Part shown: piece by piece, positions 43,000 through 55,700 of the stretch
Numbering within the stretch: the first letter of the stretch is position 1
Layout of the letters: every line of letters starts with the position of its first letter
The notes under the pieces: generated by a model
Seen by the model: the letters and a program-made list of their open reading frames with translations, nothing else
Database searches by the model: none
Told to the model about the DNA's origin: nothing
Source: Fistulifera solaris
Taxonomy: Eukaryota; Bacillariophyta; Bacillariophyceae; Naviculales; Stauroneidaceae
Direction: 5' to 3'
Length of the DNA stretch: 64,000 nt
Assembly (NCBI GenBank): GCA_030295235.1
Contig: AP026144.1
Span: 310,001 to 374,000 of the forward strand
Translations under genes and position numbers: made by a program

Positions 43000-44162
43000 T
43001 TAGCGAGATCTTTGAGAGGACGATCCTTTGTACTTTTGATGAATTTGGTAAAACAAGACGCCAAACACCACGGCGGCCCCGATTCCGGCCTTGAGGGCAA
43101 TCACGTGACCAAAGAGTAAGGCCGACAAGGAAATCGAAAACATTTGCCGCGTCGTCATAATTACGGTGAAAGCTATCGGCCCAAACTCTTTAATGGTGTA
43201 AAAGATAAATAACTGTCCCGTAGCGGAAGTGATGGCGGTAATAATGTTGTATCGCAGAGCCACCGGGTTGGCTTGCAAGAATTCAAAGACGATCGGTAAG
43301 TCTCCCGACACGAGCAATCCGGCTGTGGTAATACAAATCGCCGAAGTATTCACTCCCAACATCATTTGATACGGATCGACATTCGCTTTTCCGTAATCCT
43401 TGTAAATGCGGGACTGCCATTGGGATGTAAACGAATCAAACGAAATGTAGCACAGTAGGAACAGCAATCCTAGAAACTCCGTGTTGGTGTCGGTTTTGGC
43501 GTCCTTACTATAGAGAGAAAAGATGGCAACACCCGAGGTAATCAAGAAGGCTTCCACGTACTGCGACCAGGGATATAAAGATCCCTGTAAAACTTTTCCC
43601 ATGATCATGACAGGAATAATCTTGGATGATTTGAAGACTGTTTGCACGGGAAAGGAAACATACTTGAGTGACGCATACTGCGACCAGGAACTCAACGTAT
43701 TCGAAAGCGCGCACGGAGTGAACGCTAGTAACGGTGCTGCATTGTTCGCAAAGAAGGCACCGTGCTTCACTTGACTGCCACTAAAGCCACCAAGACGGCC
43801 AAGAACCGGTTCGAAAAGACACAAAAGGCGGCCGAAGGGAATTTGCCCGAAGGAACCCGTGCGGTTGGTTGAAACTTGGTGGTCATAATCAGTTCCTGCA
43901 TGTAACCCCAGATCAAATAGGAAGCCTGTAATCCGCCGAAACAAAAGGCAAATTTGACCGCCGAAGCCCAAAACGCCGCGTGTGCTTCCTTGGTCGGACG
44001 GCGATCTGAATCTACATCGACGCCGGTTTTTCGAAGACTACAAGCACGAATTGCACGTTGTGAACAACAGCTTTTGTCAAGAAAAAGAACACGCAACGGA
44101 AACACGTACCTTTCCGTCTCTTCGACTCGTACCGGTGATTTACCGGGTCGTTTGATTGGCAT
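43000..44162 (-). CDS. SLC35B-type nucleotide-sulfate (PAPS) transporter
   Basis: The protein resembles SLC35B2/B3, which import PAPS into the Golgi for sulfation. Key segments are FAFCFGGLQASYLIWGYMQE at the first helices, KHGAFFANNAAPLLAFTPCA, SWSQYASLKYVSFPVQTVFK and SSKIIPVMIMGKVLQGSLY, followed by further helices to a basic C-terminus. Exon 1 (44162-44110) probably joins 44037 across a 72-nt GTACGT...TTGTAG intron that keeps the frame. One base is missing near 43774-43779, where VALVAV runs into VKHGAFF. The corrected length is about 363 residues with around ten helices. Substrate assignment rests on family resemblance only. Confidence 0.85.
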
Positions 44163-44936
44163 CGTATTCAAAATAAATCGACGAGTCGTCGAGGTTCAAG
44201 TTTCGTTGGTTTTTTATGAACACAGATAACACAGGTGTCTGTGCTGTTTACTTTCACTTTAGAATCTGGATTTGCTACAATTAATTGGTTACACTGGAGA
44301 TAAACAGTCTCTCTTGATCTTCGGAACTAAAAGAATGAAAATGACCAATGAGATGTAGTGCGCGTTGCCCAGTTGCACGTTGCGCCTTGGTTACTCTGTA
44401 CAATCAAAAAACGGCTGCCTACAACAGGATCGTATTGGTTCTCGAGCTTCATGACTGGATTTGGTCATCAGTCGTGTGTGTTTGCTATTCCTCCGGGGAA
44501 TTTTATGGAGGGCGTATTATCTTTCTTGCATCAGCGATAATCACATTCTTGATTCGATAAACGTGCTATTGCTTGCGAAAACCTATAAAGCGCATATTAA
44601 TCATCAAGCCATGCCAGAAAATCGAGAGTGAATATGATCCAAATTCAATAAAGGTCGAATAGACAACACATTATCCGGTTTTATTCGTTTCTTTTGCCAG
44701 TATAACTTAGTCTCTGTATCAATTAAAAGATATGCCTTGGGCTGCTTTTACATTTATAATCGACTACGGTGGTGGAAGTTTGCTATAGGAGTTCAATCAT
44801 GATTCATTATTGAACGGTGTCGTGGGAACTGACTAGCCTAAACACAATACCGGACCAGGTGAGGCACTTTGAAGCAATACTTCATATTTTATTCATCTTG
44901 TCTCTATACAAAGTAGCATTTGTAGCTCCCGCTGTG
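44163..44936. other. Intergenic region
   Basis: About 770 bp upstream of the PAPS-type transporter and downstream of the next minus-strand gene. Open frames around 44348-44560 have no domain and are not called. Confidence 0.4.
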
Positions 44937-45554
44937 TTACATTAACTCCATCTCTGGCACCGGGCGATAGAGTGAAGCACTTGGTCCGTCAACACTGTCG
45001 TATCCTCTATTTCTTGATAGTTGCCTTGACTCTGGAAACTTCCAAACCATGACGGCAGTCGAGAACCACAAGATAGTGGCAATCCCATTGGAATCTACCA
45101 AAAATCCCCGCATATGACAAAACTTATCCACTTCGTCGTCCATTTCCTTGCTATGATCAGATGCGTTGTGAAATTCGTCCAAATGGCGACAAATCCTAGC
45201 CGTGTATACCAAGTAGGCCTCTCGTGCACAGAAATAGGCCAACACGAAGCAAAGGGTCGCCGAAACGGTCAATATACGCTCGGGGACGGGTCGAAACGTT
45301 GTCGCCATGAGAATTCCCCACGCCGTTAACGCAAATGGGCCACTGCCAAAGTCAAAAGCAACAATATTGGCGATCACTGCTAGCTTCATCAATATTATGG
45401 TCCAAATGACCGGTGGATCTCGTCCGTGGGGAAAGGAGCTGAAAATATAAAAAAGGAAAGTGATGGGAATGGTTGAGTGACGGATGGCTCAAAAGTGAAT
45501 GGATAAAGGGGAGCAGAAACAAACATCCACTACATACAAGAATTCAACTATCAT
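44937..45554 (-). CDS. Small multi-pass membrane protein, unknown
   Basis: Exon 1 is 17 nt (45554-45538, MIVEF) and joins 45438 across a GTATGT...TTTTCAG intron in phase, giving MIVEFFSFPHGRDPPVIWTI and about 172 residues. At least three hydrophobic helices follow (MKLAVIANIVAFDFGSGPFA, ERILTVSATLCFVLAYFCAR, IATILWFSTAVMVW). A hydrophilic loop with Cys/His/Asp residues lies between helices two and three. The C-terminus is polar. No family is recognised. The very short first exon is inferred from splice consensus and frame, so the start is the least certain part. Confidence 0.65.
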
Positions 45555-46486
45555 GTCGATGTGCTATTTTACTATATCGAGAAGGGCCAGGAACATAAAA
45601 TAATAATAATGAGCTTTTCTGAGATACTGGTAACTGGTATGTTTGACGGTCATGCGTCGCGTTCATTGTTCTTTTTGGCCTGTTGTTGTGCGCGAAAAAT
45701 TTTTGCGGCGCGGTGACCGCGAGGCGCGAGCGGTTTTATCCAGTCACGAGTCATGAGATTCATTCGTGCGTTTCCTAGCTCGTCCTGCTATTTCTTGCTG
45801 ACCTTTCAATCATTCTGAAAAATCAATCAATTGCAATTGTGTTCTATGGAGCAAAAGTGACTTTATCTTCGATACAATACAGCATGCACGCCTCAAATCT
45901 TGGTGTCGAAAACCTTGCATTTGAAATGTATGACCGTTTCCACTCTCACCCAAAGTGTAAGCGACCTTTTTCCACGACTGCGTTGCAATCACGAGTCAGT
46001 ACTGTTACGAGACAGCTTGCGACACGAAAGCCATTCGTTGTGCTGGCGTTTTGTTAGCTACATTTGTCATTACTACAACGATATTACCTTTAGCTTTATT
46101 TGCAAAACACTCCAGGATTCTCAGTGTCGAACGTTGATGCGGATTGTCATCGGTCACATTGACCAGGCGAGGCCGAAGTGTTGGTTTTACGGTACCGGTA
46201 CCGGTAACACTACGGCAATTGCATTCATATTCATGGTGCAAATGGAAATCACATCAAGATATTTCCGTGCTCCGAGCTAGACTAGTAAAGATGCGGGAAA
46301 TAGTTTACTTAACGTAGGATACTGCTAAAAAGGGCGAATCTGTGCCGTCTCTACCTGCTACCATTGGTTTTTCTTGGTGGGTAAACCACATAACTCCCGC
46401 TGCAATTCAATCATAGGCCATTCTTAATTTTCGACAAAAACAACGAATAGGTTGACACAGTTGACAGTCGATACTTGAATGTCGGT
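45555..46486. other. Intergenic region
   Basis: About 930 bp without a supported gene. There is a GC-rich GCGCGGTGACCGCGAGGCG-type segment near 45710 and a GGTACCGGTACCGGTAAC tandem near 46190. Overlapping frames at 45839-46280 look like noise. Confidence 0.4.
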
Positions 46487-46556
46487 TTATACCTCTTGCT
46501 TTCTGTGTAGATACTCATCTACTTCGTCTCCATCGTCGCCGTCTCCATCGTCGCCG

Positions 46557-46604
<48 letters not shown>

Positions 46605-47572
46605 ACTGAGTCTGCTTCCTCGGCTGCAGCGTCAACGTAATCCTCATCGCCGTCATCGTCATAATCATCAACAACACCAGGGCTCTGCTCTTGTACAGAC
46701 GTATCCATACAAGTTGGTGATGGCTGCTCCATCATGTTTGAATCCGCTTCTTCCTGAGAAAGCTCCTCCTCGGCTGCAAATTCAATCTCGTGTTCCGCTT
46801 CTCGATTTGGATCGTCGGATTCAAAGACTCCCTTCTTCTCGCTACTGTGGTGATAAAAGGATGCAACCAGCATGATCACTAAGCCCAACAACACCAAACC
46901 ACAAGCAGCAAAGGCAATCCACGCAAAAATGGTCCATACCGTCGACAGTCCCAATATGGACTCGTCCTCCTCGTCATTCGTGGACGATACCGGACTACGA
47001 GAGGGTCGTTCAGAAGTCGGTGGCTGTGTTGGAAAGAGTTCTGACAATGGAATGTTTGTGGGCGCCAAAGTGGGTATAGCCACCGGTCCGGCGGGTTCGG
47101 TCGATGGTTCCAGACAATCGGCCGCCATGGCCAATTCCATGCCACGACACAGACGCTCCGTATACGCTTCCGGGTACACTTGCAGGGGCAAGCGTATCGA
47201 TGCCGAGCCGGTTCGGTCACAACACAATGGATCAAACGAGCCGGTGGGAGGGTCCAAGGACGGATAATCCAAACAGGCGCATTGCAATTCTTCAAAGACG
47301 ATACGGAAAGAAGAGTCGGTGTTCGACGCACTTTCAATGTCGGGACAAGTCGAAAAAGGAGACAAGCGGATGGTTGCGTCGAGAAATTCTCCGAAAAATA
47401 ACATTTGATCGGTGTTAGAGTCACTGTTGGTCATGGCCAGTGCACAGTCTTCGAAGGTAAAGAACAGATAATCGCTGTCATCCTCTGCTGTTGTCAGTCT
47501 GGGAGACAAGATGAGTGTGACGACCAGAAACAGCGGAAAATTACAGAAAGGCGAATCATGTTGTTGCCTCAT
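46487..47572 (-). CDS. Secretory type I membrane protein with acidic poly-Asp tail (divergent pair, left)
   Basis: This intact 361-residue protein has a signal peptide (CNFPLFLVVTLILSPRLTTA), a Cys-rich ectodomain, a Pro/Thr-rich stalk (TQPPTSERPSRSPVSS), one transmembrane helix (AFAACGLVLLGLVIMLVASF) and an extremely acidic cytosolic tail with a run of 16 Asp. The ectodomain segment FEELQCACLDYPSL ... FDPLCCDRTGSASIRLP ... YPEAYTERLC aligns with the divergent neighbour at 48033 (FEDLSCWCMTF ... FDLWCCTKV ... YPREYAESLC), so the two are paralogues. The function is unknown; the architecture suggests a cell-surface or endomembrane protein. Confidence 0.82.
46555..46604. repeat. CAT/ATG trinucleotide repeat encoding poly-Asp
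   Basis: About 16 CAT units on the plus strand, read as GAT (Asp) codons in the minus-strand gene. Length variation would change the acidic tail without shifting frame. Confidence 0.9.
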
Positions 47573-48032
47573 TTTATGATCGTTACCAGGAAGTGAATCC
47601 TGACATTATAATACGTAGTATTCTATTGTTGTCCTGCAAAAGTGACCGTAAAGGCATCATGCATCGAAAGACCGCTCTTGTTGTGCCTTGATCTACGTCG
47701 GACGCCTTTTATCGAAACGAGAACCGCAAGTATTTCATTTATCCTACTATGATACGTGAATCGATGAAGACGGTACTCAATAGTTAGGAGCAAGCGACAG
47801 GCGCTTGCCAAGTACTGTAGGCCTCACTTTTTCGACAAAAATTGCTCACAAAAAGATGGCCGAGGACTTTGGAATCCATGAATGCATACAAAATGCCCAC
47901 TTTCTATATTAAAAACAATGAATGTTGACAGTCATTATTCTTTCTTCTTTGCTTGGAGGTGGGTTATACGTGAAAACGAGCGTGTCCCTGCCATACAAAG
48001 CAAGTCGGAATTTCAGATTGAGACCGAACAAA
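47573..48032. promoter_or_regulatory. Shared bidirectional promoter region of paralogous pair
   Basis: Only 460 bp separate the start codons of two divergently transcribed paralogues, so both promoters must lie here. No specific element is identified. Confidence 0.5.
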
Positions 48033-48975
48033 ATGAAGAGAACACAAACCGTGACACACGAGTCACGTCGTGCCGATCGATCCTATGTCTTTCGCAGTCT
48101 CTATCTTGGCATTATGGTGCTTCTTCTTTGCTCGGAGGGTAGCATTCTTGGTGCGTCATCCCATTGTGTAAAGTCATTACAAAATGCCAACACCGATCAG
48201 GACAACATTCTGACCAGAGACGAATTCAACACCGTATGGACTTCTCTGACCAATCGCTGGTGTTCCGAGACATCCAATGAGGCGGATGACGCTCTATTCG
48301 AAGATTTGTCTTGTTGGTGCATGACATTTGATGTCGGAAAGTTTGATTTGTGGTGTTGTACAAAGGTGACCTTTGCGGACTCGTGGGCCGGGATCCGTAT
48401 GCCCGATGACTTGTATCCTAGAGAATATGCGGAGTCGTTGTGTGGTCGGATCGAAGAACGGATCAAACAATCGAGTTGCAATGACAATGTGCGACCAAAT
48501 ACACCTCCTCCTCAGCCATCGACGGGTCCTACGGTTTCGCCTGTGCCGGTCTCGAATGAGAAGAACCCAATCATAACCTCCCATGAGGATGGTTTCATGA
48601 GCCAATTAGGAGAAAGTTTCCTTTTGGCTCTTTGTGCCTTTTGTTCGTTGTACCATGGGAGGGACTTACTTGAGGAGGAGTAAACGGTATGGGAACTTGA
48701 ACGAAGAAAATGAGTCAATGGCGACGAAACCAGTGCAGTCGGGCAATTCTAGACATTCTGCCGAGTCTGAGCTATCGGAACAACGTATTCCTGATGACGC
48801 TGGACGTAGCGATCCGATGAAGAATAAGCATTATCTTTTAAACCAAGCCAGTTCGAAAAGTTCGCTAGCGGAGCGCTCAGACAAAAAGTGTTACAATAAG
48901 GAACAGTTTGTCCACAAGAGAGAACAAACAGATCTACCAGCAACCTCGGACGCAGATCCGCCATTTTTCATATAA
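48033..48975 (+). CDS. Secretory type I membrane protein, paralogue of left neighbour (divergent pair, right)
   Basis: The protein begins with a basic N-terminus and hydrophobic signal segment (SLYLGIMVLLLCSEGSILGA). The Cys-rich ectodomain follows, with NANTDQDNILTRDEFNTVW (EF-hand-like DxDxD...E spacing), FEDLSCWCMTFDVGKFDLWC and YPREYAESLCGRIEERI, then a Pro/Thr-rich stalk. As read it stops at about 48683. Removing one T from the run 48622-48625 yields a short hydrophobic segment (FLWLFVPFVRCTMGG), TYLRRSKRYGNLNEENESMA and a polar tail to 48975, about 313 residues. The membrane helix is weaker than in the paralogue, so this correction is less certain than others. Confidence 0.72.
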
Positions 48976-49739
48976 TCAACACTGCGTTTTATTGAGCTTC
49001 GGTGTCTAGGATTGTCGGAATGCGATCTTGAGTTTACGTATTGTTGGGAATGTTTGCATTGCCTCATTGTTTTTGCTTTGGCTCTACCTGATTCATTGAA
49101 AACCCGCACAATACTAAGATTAATAGAGAGCCGTGTGTCTGATGATGATTATTTGGCTGTTGATATTAATAAAATTATTGGTTATTTATGGAGTCTAAAG
49201 AAGGATGGCTAATAACGTCAGAGAGACTCCTATAAAATTTCCCTGGCTTACGCAATTGAATCCAACAGCAGCATCAATGATAATAACAGCGGTATCGGCG
49301 AATTCTTATTGGCTACTTGCAAATTGGTCGACAAAGAAGCTTGGCCATTTTGTTATTGTTTCATCCGTAGAGGTTCTGTAGAAGCCAAGACTCCAGTTGA
49401 GTTGAGTCACAATATGTCATCCCAACAGTTTGGCAAATAGTTATCAGGGAACGGACCGTTCATATAGAGTGAGTAGTTCTACAAATCCAACGGCTAACAT
49501 AACATTTCGCAAACCCTCTTTAGCACCGGTATGACTTCTATTGGAGGGAGACGTTGAGACGAGCGAGGGCGATGACATCCTTCCTGCGTTCAACCGTTCC
49601 TCCCCCGTTCACCAAAACCAACGATAGTGGTAGTGATAGTTGTCGTCTATTCATAGGCATTCAAGGACAATTACTATCAATCTACTCTCCTTACTAAGAA
49701 GCGTGTTCATTGCGGTTTGCATCTTTTGTATTGTTACAG
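48976..49739. other. Intergenic, upstream of C2-DENN-WD40 gene
   Basis: About 760 bp with no recognised gene. TTACAG immediately precedes the ATG at 49740, so a 5' untranslated intron is possible. Confidence 0.4.
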
Positions 49740-52700
49740 ATGGATCCGGCGTTCAATCGTCCTTGGCGGGATGACAACGATAAACTACCTTCTCGTTATG
49801 GTCGATCGCGCTCGAAAGAGGATGTAGAGCAAAGCAATAGTGACTTTAAAAGCAATCGCAGAGCAGGATTTGTGAACGAAGCCGTGGTGGATGGTGTTGA
49901 ATCTTCTTTTCTAGCTCGTTCTCTGGGGACAGTTCTCGGGAGAAAAAATCTTCAACATCACGAAGAAAAGAGAAAGAGTTGCAAGAAGACAGAAAAATGA
50001 GAGTGTCCTCCCGGAAGGATCGTGATGATGATTTCGAAAGAAGGCACTCTTTGAAACGACGAAATTCAGACAAGAAATCACGATCGTCGACACAGGCAGA
50101 GGCAAAGATGTATGCTGAAAAGACGTCTCTTCCGGGCCTTGGTCGGTCACACAAAAACTACGATGGCTCAACGAATCTTGCAAATCGTGAAGAGCGCAGA
50201 CGGCATCGTAGTTCTGGAGGTGGAAGTCGCCAAGACCTGTGGTCCGATCCGCCTCCAAAGTCACGCGCCGAAGCTATTTCACATAGAGTTTCGTCGGAAG
50301 GTCGAAGCAGTCGCAATCCAATTCAAACCGAGGTAGACTTAGAACCATATCGCCAACAATCTCAGCTTCATGTACGTGATCGGACTTCATCAAAGGTATC
50401 TGAGACGGCTGATTCACTTCGAAACATGAATCTAGATATGTATTCCGAGGTGAATCGACCAAAAGCCATGGAAGTGGGATCCGATCGCACAACAGCGGAA
50501 ACATCTCGCGAACTTCGCACTCGCCGTCTATTGGAGCAGCAACGAGAACGTCGGAATTCAAAGCAGAGCCATGAGCAAATCGATACTTCGATACTAAACC
50601 CAAGCCCCACGCATTTTCCTGCGAGCTCGCCTGCGGTAGAGAAATACTTGTCACGAAAGAATATGATGGATGATATACAGTGCCGCTCGGGGATAGGCCG
50701 TTCCGGCAGCGGCTCCGATGATGATGAGAAGCTTCAATCTTTGCGGAGATCATCTTCCTTAACGAAAGCTTCACCGCGAGATTTTTTTGATGGCGGCTCG
50801 TTCTTCGCAAAAGGCTACGTCTACTACAGATTCGAATATGCAAAACACACAAAAAGCACCATCCTCTGGAAATGGATCTCCCGCAAATATTGTGAGAAGT
50901 TTTCAAGAGGCTAATGATGAAATCAATAAGACACTAAGTTCGGCGGTGAAAGGCTGGTCTACTTTTAACAGCCGACTTCGGCGTGCGGTCTCCCCAACCC
51001 GGGGCATTGTGACGCCTCTCTCCAAAGTGGATCAGTATTTAGCGAACCGGCACCAACAGAAACAGCAAACAGTGGACGAAAGTAAAACCAGCCAATTCAT
51101 TCGCGTTCCAAGCTTTGATACAGATGCGTATTTAGATGGGCTGCAGCAGTCTTCAGAGAGCGGCGAAGATGAGGAAGAAGAGGAAAAGGCTTTTATTGAA
51201 AGTTCAGATGATGAAGTGAAAGATGCAGCCGCTTGGAGTGTCCGTGTCTGCGTTATTTCTGCTGTGGATTTGCCCGCTAGTGTCATTCCTTCTCTGCCTC
51301 TTAGTCCTGTATTAAAACTCGGGTTGGTGTCTATCCCTGGAACTCAAGATAAGAAAGCCGGTCATCTTGAATTGTCAAAGAAAGTGGATATTGAAGGACT
51401 GGCTTCGTTTCCGAGGACAAAGATACGGTGCACCAGTTCCAGAGCCTTGTCACAGCGAGACAATGGCTCTGCTGAATTCTCACGAGGAGATGCGATGGGA
51501 CAACGTTCGACGACCTCATCAAATGGCGCTGGCTGTCGAACTTGCGTCTCGGGCTGTTTTGACGCCAGCGAATTCTCGTGAAAGTCCCGCTCACGTTGAT
51601 ACTTTGTCGTCAGGGCGTCCTGCAGGTCCTGGTACTGCTCTTCGTTTCGGTGCTATGTTCCGCAAGCAACAGAAGAAAGGTTCTAACACTGAGATGGAAC
51701 AAGCCAACGCAGCAGCTGCTCTCGCCAAACTTCTTGTCGAGGAGAATGCTCCTGCAGTGACATCATCAGGAGGCGAGCAATCGACTGAATCACAGGAACG
51801 TGGGCCGTTGTTCGACTCGCACTCATCGGTTATGCGGAGTTTAGCAGCAAATCAGAATGAGGTTGACGTTCAACTCAATCCTCGTAAACTCCAGCGAAGG
51901 CGCACGCGGGTTACAGAGGATTTAAGACTGGGATCTAGAATTATACCACTGGAAAGCCTAGACATACGGCAGGCTATTAAATCCGGATCCGTGCGTGTAG
52001 AACAGTGGATCGAGCTAGACGCGAGTCTGGACACAAACGCGCCGGATTTAGGTAGCCCGCGGCAAAGTTCGGCGAGCAAGCGAAGTCCAAGCGTACTACT
52101 GGAAGTAACTGTTGCGAGAAGAGAGGTCCTCAATGATAGTGAGGATGAAATGGAACAGGAAGAGACAGAAGCAGCTTCAATACGCCGCTCATACTCAAAA
52201 CGCGCGTCCCTTATAGTAAAAAAATCAGCTAAAACGTGAAGCCCCTGTAGCGCAGGTAAAATCTTTGGACGACCCTATACTGGAACCAGGAATTATTGAT
52301 TTTGCCTGTGTCATGGGCGCACGCGACATCGGTGACCAAAAATCAGATGATGGTGGTAGAGGATGGGTGAATTCGAATCCTGAATGCATTATCTTGGATC
52401 GCTTTCCTGCTACGGATGCTTTTCACCAAGATAGGGGACGCAAAGCTACCTTAGCGGAAAAAAATAGAATGGTTTTGTTTTCCCGAGGGAATTAGATTGT
52501 GGCGAGGTACAACTCCTCCAAATGCGGAAGAAATGAATTTGAAGCGCTTCTCTGCTTTGTCGCCTGGATCTATGTCGTCCTCTACAGCTCTTTTCGACGC
52601 CCATCTCGGATGCACTACATCATTCTCATGGTTCGTTATTGCATCAAACTCAGATGAGTATGGTTCAGAACTTGTAAAAACATATGGTGCTGTCATTCGC

Positions 52701-55700
52701 TTTTATGTCCCCGCCCCGATCGGCATAGATCCAAAGCAAGATGATTTTGCCCAATTTATAACAGACGATAAATATCAGCAATCAGATTTTGTTGAGAGAA
52801 AGCGTCTTTGGGTTCCCCTGGCAATTTGCTTGACGTCGAGTCTGCCCATCGTCGGAATAATGGAAGCGATGCTATTGCGTCTCTGTGATGCTTTGTCTAT
52901 CAGTGGCATCCCCGAGGATCTTTCATCATCTGGCATAATGAAAGAGATCGCGCAGGTTGTTGTAAATTTTCACAGACCAATTCAAGGTGTGGTGAACTGT
53001 TCTATACCATTTCTCTCCGGAGACCCATTTCACGTAGCGCTTCCACCAAGCCAAGGTTTGCCTTCGTTGCCACACGGGAATGCAATATCGACGGTTTGCC
53101 GCCTGCTTGGAGCAGATGGTCTCACCACTTTATTAGCTGCTTTGTTAACTGAAAGCAAAATCCTGTTGCACTCAGATGATGTTGCTAATCTTTGTTTGGT
53201 CGCTGAGGTAGTCACTGCGTTGATTTACCCCTTCCAGTGGTCTCTACCTTATGTACCTGTTCTGCCAGCTGCGATGATGGAGTTTATCGAGGCCCCAATG
53301 CCCTATTTGCTTGGAATCCCATCGTGCAACATGAAGCACATTGATCCAAGTGTTTTGGAGGACGTTGTCGTTGTAAATATAGACCAAGGCTTAGGTGACA
53401 TTTTTGAGAGCGAGCAGGGTAGAAATCAGATGTATAAATCACCAACACCACTTCCACTCCCTGTCACCATCAGTATTGAAAGAGCAGTAAGCAAAGTGGT
53501 TCGAGCAGGCGAGGATGCAGAAGCACCGAATGGCAACAGTCGCGTGACTGGGGTCCAAACTTTTCCGCGGATGGAACCGGAAAGCGCCATCGAAAGAGAG
53601 TTTCGACTTTCTATTGCGATTGACATTTGCGGTCTTACACGGGGATTGGAAGAATGTTTAGTCTATGCCTCGTCTTCCCAGCCGGTCTTTAATGTCGACA
53701 AGTTCTTGCAAATTGCGCCTGCAATGTTCGAAGAACAGCGTGGCTATAGCTCTAAGCTTCACTTCCGGGGAGAGCCATCTACTCAAAAAGTTGTTTCGCC
53801 AATGTCAAGGAAATTTATGTCCACTTTTGTCAACTGCCAACATTTTCACCAGTTCCTTGAATTAGTCAACGACGACCGCCTTGCTTTATTTCACGATATC
53901 ATGGAAGTTTGGAAAGCAGGAAGGTCGCAAAAGGACACTCTCTTCCAGCCACTTGACTACGATACTGTTGTTTCCCGTTTGTCGAAAACCTTGAAGAAAC
54001 GCGAGGATAAAATACCGACTTTTCGTATTTTGAAAAATATAGATGATAAAATTGAATTGGAGCCGAAGTCAGGAACCAAACGTTTTCCATTCGATTTGTT
54101 ACATCACCTTGTTGTCGACGATGCGTCTGCGAATGACGATAACCTCCCTTTGTCGGACGGCGTCAAACAGGTATCCGTTGCGTACCTAGTCGAATTGGAA
54201 AAAAATCCTTGGCGCTACCGTTCGCTTTTCAGCATAGACATTGAAGATCCAGTGGTGGCCAGGACACTTTTTATTTCGGAGAAAATTAAGCTGCGAGACG
54301 CAATTGGTGAGCGCCGTTTCCAGGCATGGCAGATGTCGAAAGAAGACGATAGTTTTAGCATGCTTTCAGAAGAGCCAGGAAATGCCTTTTCCTCTGAACC
54401 GCTCGATCTTAAAAGTCTTCTACAATACGCCGACTCATCGATTGAAAAATGTATTGCCACATCTGAACACAGTCAGAAGAGAAATGTCGTTGATGATGCC
54501 AAGAGCAGAGACGCTATTCGCCGATGCCTTCAAGATCTCGCTGCTTCCACTGGATCCGAGCATAAGATTCCCAATGAGAGTCTTGTAAAGCAGGCAGAAG
54601 ATGCTATGCGTAACCTTTCTGCTAAAAACTTCTTTCTTAACGTCTTGAGCCAGCGAAAGGGCTCGGATAGCCAGAGAGTGGACTTTAACACAAGACGCCG
54701 CACGACAGTGTTCAATACTGTGTCCTTGTCGTCAAAAGTAGAAAATGAAGCATTTGATATTCTGGTGAGGTTGGGGTGCGCTATACTTAATGACTGTGCA
54801 CAGGGCCGAGACTTTGAAACTGCTGCAGCCCTTTTGAAGCTCACTGCTGGCTTATATACATCAGTCGCGTCGAAAGAAGGCGAAAACGCAGTTGTTTATA
54901 TGACATCTCGTATAGGAGGCCACCATGTGTATGCAGAACTTGGCGTTTGGGAGTCAGTGATGAGATCTCATCTGACTGCTCGTCACGAAACGTTAAAAGA
55001 AGACAAAGCTTCGTCAGAAGAAAGTAGTGATGTTGAGGGTGGATGAGTATGAGGCAACCATTTCAACGCTATACGAAATGGTTGCGTATGGTATACCGGC
55101 AGAAGAACTAGCAAGATTTTCTTTTGGAAAAGCCAGAAAAATGGTTGGTTCAAGAGCGAGAAAGGAATGTCGCTCCTCCTACTATCAAAGAGACTGAGTG
55201 GCCGCCGGGAACAGGGCGTGACGACCTCAAGTAGTGCTACCATCAGCGATATCGATTCTTTGGGCTTATCAAAAACATTCATGGACGAACCTGTTCAAGG
55301 TCACGACTCCCAGGATAGTCCGCTCCACTGGATGGAAACAGGATGGTGCCATCCGGCCGCAAAATCTGCTCGACGACTGGGCGCTTCGGACACACACGTC
55401 AATGCCAAACGACAAGGGACACAGAATATTCTTAACCTGCTTGACGAGCAGCAAAGTTCGCAGCGGCATGAAAAGCGCATAAAGCGATCAGCTGTCACTG
55501 CTATGTCGTATGTTGGCTCGTCCGTGGTTGCAACGGGTGGGCTCGATGGTGGTGTTTTTCTTGCTCGTAGAGTTCGTACAGATCGTAAAAGTCGTACCAC
55601 AGACAAGGGCCAGCAAGACGAGAAGTGGGATACTTGCCTTGTGAGGGGGATGCATCTTGACTGGGGAAGTTCAGGTAGTCGCTTCGCCTCTGTCGGTTCT

